Shown here: positions 59,671 to 64,000 of the stretch, one piece after another | Layout of the letters: the number at the start of each line of letters is the position of its first letter | How positions within the stretch are numbered: the stretch's first letter is position 1 | NCBI GenBank assembly: GCA_036345935.2 | Contig: JADWOT020001342.1 | Location: forward strand, 227,001 to 291,000 | Length of the DNA: 64,000 nt | Direction of reading: 5' to 3' | DNA from: Taenia hydatigena | Lineage: Eukaryota; Platyhelminthes; Cestoda; Cyclophyllidea; Taeniidae | Made by a program: the position numbers and the translations under genes | Notes under the pieces: model-generated | The model's database searches: none | What the model saw: only the letters and a program-made list of their open reading frames with translations | What the model was told of the DNA's origin: nothing

Positions 59671-62600
59671 CCAAGAATTGCAGCTGATCATGCAAGAACC
59701 GACTTTTAGAAGGGACAAGAGTTTTGAAGGGCGACAAAATTAAGGGCGCTATCAAAAGTCTTACCTCGTTAGGTGAAATACGCCAGGTTACTAACTGTGA
59801 CAATGGTAAAGCTGCGCATGCAAGTGAAGATGGGAAGGAGGTGAAGAAGATTAAGCAAGAATTAAAGAAATGCCACAAGAATTTTAAGAAGCAACCTCCT
59901 GATTCTCAACTTTGAGCGACTCTTGATCAAAATAGATAAGAATAGCTCACCTCTATCACTTTGTTCTCCCAGCTTTTCTTGTCAAAATAGACACTCCTTC
60001 CACCGGCCAAACACGCCTCGTCCGATTATAAGGCATGAACTGCCTTAGTCTCCTGTAGAACTAAATGAGCTGCTCATTTCTGATGGATAGAACTAACGGA
60101 ACCTTGTACCCTTTTTATTCCTGACTTCACTAAAGCATAATCATTGCTCTTCAGTCACATCTAAATAGGAAACTAGTAAAATGAGAACTGCTGATAACAT
60201 TTACAGAAGGGAGCACGAAACAAAGCTTTAATTCTGATCAACTTAGAATCAAATAAAGGAGAAACGAGTTTTGCTCTACCAAAAGTTGATTTAACTGCCA
60301 GAAGTACTGTAAGTGTGAGCATTTCACAATCATGGATGACAGTTTCCATTGTATGCTAATTTCAGTTCAGCAAAGGTCTTAACAGGATTGTCAATTTAAA
60401 GGCTTGGGTTGAAACTACCAACTAATTTAAAATAAAAGCATACATCTCTTGCGAATCTTTGCTTGCAATTACTACCCTACTTGCCTATACTTGGGTCCTG
60501 GAACTAGTAAACTAGGCTACTCCAGCAAACACCCGGTCACGATCATGCCGGTGTCGTATTCTTACAAAACCTTTGTTTAGCCGAGCGCGCACAGCGAAGA
60601 CATGCTTTAGTGACCCTTCTCACATTATCGTCCTGGCTAAATCTTTTCCTTATGGTGTTTCCTGATTGGCGCACTTCTCAAAGACTACTACCCTTCAATG
60701 GCTGCCTTAAGCATGTGCATCAATCGTGTCTAATGTCTATCTTATCGTCACCTCTGAAGCGTCTTTGTTCTCATCTACGACCCCAGAACTTATTATTGTA
60801 CAAGGGTATGTTAGACGCATTCTGCAAAACGAATATGGGGATGGCGCAACTGAGGAGGATATTACTAATGATAATGTATAGGATACGACTGTAGCTTTGC
60901 TGCCGCGACACCATTAGCAGAGTACGAGCTGGGATTAAGACCACCGATGTAATGACAGCCTTGCCCACATTCTCGGTCACAGTATTTAACACCATCGAAC
61001 CCTCTACCAAGGAGAGGAGAAGGAGGCAAACCACCTGTGAATCCTCGCCTTGTGGCCTGATAGAGAAATGCTAAAAAAAGCCGGGTAAAGCTATTGCAGA
61101 TAGCATGTTGCACTTTCGCTTCCCCTTCTAAAGGCATCCAAATTTTTAATGCATACAAATCCACGCATCCCGTCCATGCATAAGGTCTCGTGGCAGATTT
61201 CATTCTTTGCAAAATAAATGATTCTACAATCTTTGTTACGAGATAAACCAAAGACATCTAAGGAGTGTCTGGCATTTAAAATTGTAACTATGGCATTTCG
61301 TCACCTCTGCATGCCATTGCGTGCTTAGGTTTGACCAAAAGCTTAGAGACCTTATGCTATCCTTCTACGCCTGATCACCTCTATACCGACTTTATTATTC
61401 TCATGTTCTAATTTCTTCTTTTGATGAGCACATTACTAATTGGACCAACCTTTTAAGGCACCAAGCTTAAAGCAGCCTAACTCCGATGAAACACTTAATT
61501 CGCAGGCAGAAACATAGCTAATCTTCATCGCCAGGCCTTTTACCACCTCTCTTGTGCATGCTATCTGTCGAATTTTTTCCTCCTACTTTTTATTTATGGT
61601 GCTTTTCGCCATCTTTTCTGTTCTCATCTCTTCCAATGACCTTCAACAACAATTGTAGTGGTGACTGTCAAATTATGACGCCAAGGAAATAAGACTGCAA
61701 TTGTCCAAAATAAAACCCGCCATCAATAAGAGACAGACTTAAATGAGATTGCGGTGCCTTATTACGGCCCAGCAAGAAATCTGCGATATCTAGAAGCGCT
61801 ACTACTCTGACCCCATTACTGGAAGAGTATTTGCATGGCTAATCTGTAAACACACTCCGTCGCTTTGGAACTAAAGCCGCCGTTCAGCATTCATGACCAA
61901 ACTGAAGTACACTAGCAATCACTATCAAGTCAAGGTCGACTAAAATACTCCAAATTGTTGGCTTGTGGAAATGAACGATTCCCATCTTTGCAGTTGAATT
62001 AATTTTTCGAATAAAATTGGATTTACGAACGAAAGACGTGCAATGTTAACGTAGCATGGTGCAAAAACACTAAAATTAGCCCCAGTTAAAATTTTCTGCA
62101 GGCGAGATACCTACAAACGCGGTCCTTTCAATTATGCCAAGACAACTCAGTAATTACAGTTGAACGATATTTACATCAAAGATTCCTCTTGCTTAAGGTC
62201 TACTTTGCCACATATGTCTGTTTGTCTGTCCGTTTTTGTGTGTAAGGATTCATTTCACTTAAAGATTCAATCATTTAACCTTAGTGAGATGATAGATTGC
62301 CTAAGTTATGGAGTGGAACGAAAATATTTGGCTGTCTTACAACCGATCAAATCGCAGCCAAATTGTGCTGCATTGGTAGGGTATCGACTAATCTGGTGCC
62401 GGAACCATACAACTCTGAATAAATAAGACTATAAAAATACCGGTATTTTGGAAAAGATAATGCAGGTTGGTAGCATGCACGCCATCACAGTAAAGACAAT
62501 TGTTAGTAGGCTTCTTGCCATCTCATCCGTGTAGGCACAGTATGCGCCGTGTGTCGAACAGCCGTACTCTAGCGTCGTGACTGGTCTATTTCTGCACTCA

Positions 62601-64000
62601 ACCTTGATCCTGTCAAAAGAACGGAGGGAGGGAGAGTCGACTGAGTATTAGTGTGTCGCCAACACGAAAATACGTATTCAAATTACCGCTGGGAGGCATG
62701 ATCGAATCCATAAAGTGAAGTAAATACATAACCAAATCATTGCACAGTAAGCTTATGCATCTTGAATGGAAAGGAAATGCTCTGCTAACCTTCCTCTTAA
62801 AGCCCATTTTGTGTAACTTTCACTAATTTGGTCAAGCATACCTCAAGTAGCGGCTGGTATTTCTTGGGCATGAATATAAAGCTGATAAATCTAGCAACTT
62901 ACGAATGTCCATTATTTTAGTTTGTCGGATTGCATGGGTTTGCGTTTCTCCTTTGTTTGTAGCTAGACAATTCTAATTAGCATAAAAACTGATGCGGAGA
63001 CCTGCCATGCTTTCGCCATAAACATTGCACTTTTCGAGAAAAACAAGCCTTTACACTTAGCAGCTTTGATTTTCTCTTGAACTTTAGTGAACACAGATAG
63101 CAAAACACTTGACTACAGCGTTTGTTCAAATATCCGGCTATAGACTCTGTTCAACCGATCCATTATTTAATATATTGAGTTAATTATGTCGACAAATTTA
63201 CTGTGGCTTAATTAACAACAACTACATTCAGTCGTATCAAGTATCAGTGTGGCATGCCGCACATTCGAGCATGCTTCGAAAACGACAGGTGTTGCGGCGG
63301 CTTGCAAGACGACCTTGTCGCTTTCCGCAGAGAAGAGACATTGCTTTGTCTTCCTGCTTCTCAAAGAGCTACAGAAAGGAAACACATACCACACAGTGAC
63401 TCGGTGCCAAGTAACCGCTTAATTCCCTTTATGCTACACAACTGTTTTACAATGACTTATGCAAATGCCGGAAATTGGCTTTGCCCCATCTGACTACTTC
63501 ATTGGAAGTGTCTGAAAAGGAGAGTGAGGCTGACTGCTATTAAACTCAACCCAATTAGCCTAACTCGAATGCAGGCTAGAAGAACTTCCTGATACAGGAC
63601 TGATGAAGCGCCGATGATGCTGAACGTCCATGAGGTCACGAGAAGCAAAAGAATCACGATAAAAATATAAGCCGAATGCCACCCTTTCCCGACAGGTATA
63701 TTAGAGTTGCCAACATCACAAGCCCTATAGATAGTATAACGTCCAGTCTAGTAAAACAAAGGACAATTTTGTCACTGTATCGACAATGGTACCTGGTTGC
63801 TTCTAGCCTTTCTATATTTATCTGTGCAAGGATTCCTCTAATTCATGCGTTTATTGGATGATTTGGTGCTTAAATCAGTTGCTGTTGGAAGTAAAAGGCG
63901 TAACTCGCGATTGACTGCTGCAGTGTACATCTAGGTACCAACCCAACTATGCATTCAAAGGATCTATTAGTCCAATTATCATGGAAAGTATGCCCTCATT
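59671..64000. other. No recognisable gene to the window end
   Basis: There are several short open frames, the largest 130 codons at 60865-61257 (-), with no domain I can name. A few donor-like sites follow open frames (for example ACTTGAG/GTATGC near 62843 on the minus strand), but two reading frames fit equally well, so I do not call exons here. Confidence 0.35.

Noticed and set aside
60771..61257. Overlapping 87- and 130-codon minus-strand frames
   Set aside because: No recognised domain, no splice signals, and two frames overlap; not supported as a gene.
62815..62930. Minus-strand candidate exon ending ACTTGAG/GTATGC
   Set aside because: Two different frames are open and protein-like up to the same donor, showing how easily chance frames arise; neither has a recognised domain.
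1..64000. CRISPR arrays, rRNA genes, phage or bacterial operons
   Set aside because: No regularly spaced repeats, no rRNA-like sequence and no operon-like gene packing were seen; the DNA is eukaryotic in structure.

Overview
The window looks like nuclear DNA of an invertebrate animal, most likely a parasitic flatworm (tapeworm-like). That rests on AT-rich sequence, small exons split by introns with GT...AG borders, an invertebrate-style receptor guanylate cyclase, a degraded retroelement Gag fragment, and long stretches without coding signal. There are no bacterial-style operons, no CRISPR array and no rRNA. The species assignment is inference.

The best-supported gene is a receptor-type (membrane) guanylate cyclase on the minus strand, from about 35995 down to 29379. 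Fourteen exons could be placed, and the splice phases agree at every junction except the uncertain 3' end of exon 6. In order they give a signal peptide, an extracellular ligand-binding domain, one transmembrane helix, a kinase homology domain, a dimerisation linker, and the first two-thirds of a class III cyclase domain. Two things are wrong with it. The linker exon (30269-30409) has two in-frame stop codons, and no exon for the end of the cyclase domain (the conserved G-P-x-x-x-G-V-V-G and R-Y-C-L-F-G-D regions) was found downstream.

The second region of interest is 13.2-16.2 kb, minus strand. A single-exon gene (15773-16093) encodes a 106-residue secreted precursor with a signal peptide, an acidic middle and a basic C-terminus carrying two cysteines. 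It has a TATA box and a polyadenylation signal. A diverged second copy (13354-13716) has a stop codon in its signal peptide and has lost the TATA box. The pair forms a small family not recognised here.

The right third of the window holds decayed repeats. Two copies of a ~1.2 kb element carry a Gag-like reading frame (47891-49096 and 56618-57888). A ~500 bp repeat is shared by 8262-8790 and 59143-59640; the second copy lies inside a ~1.3 kb unit with ~200 bp direct terminal repeats. A tRNA-like pseudogene lies at 1520-1592. Several isolated candidate exons (a fibronectin type III exon at 45630-45890 is the best) are listed at low confidence. The rest appears to be intron or intergenic DNA, including two ~3 kb stretches almost devoid of open frames.
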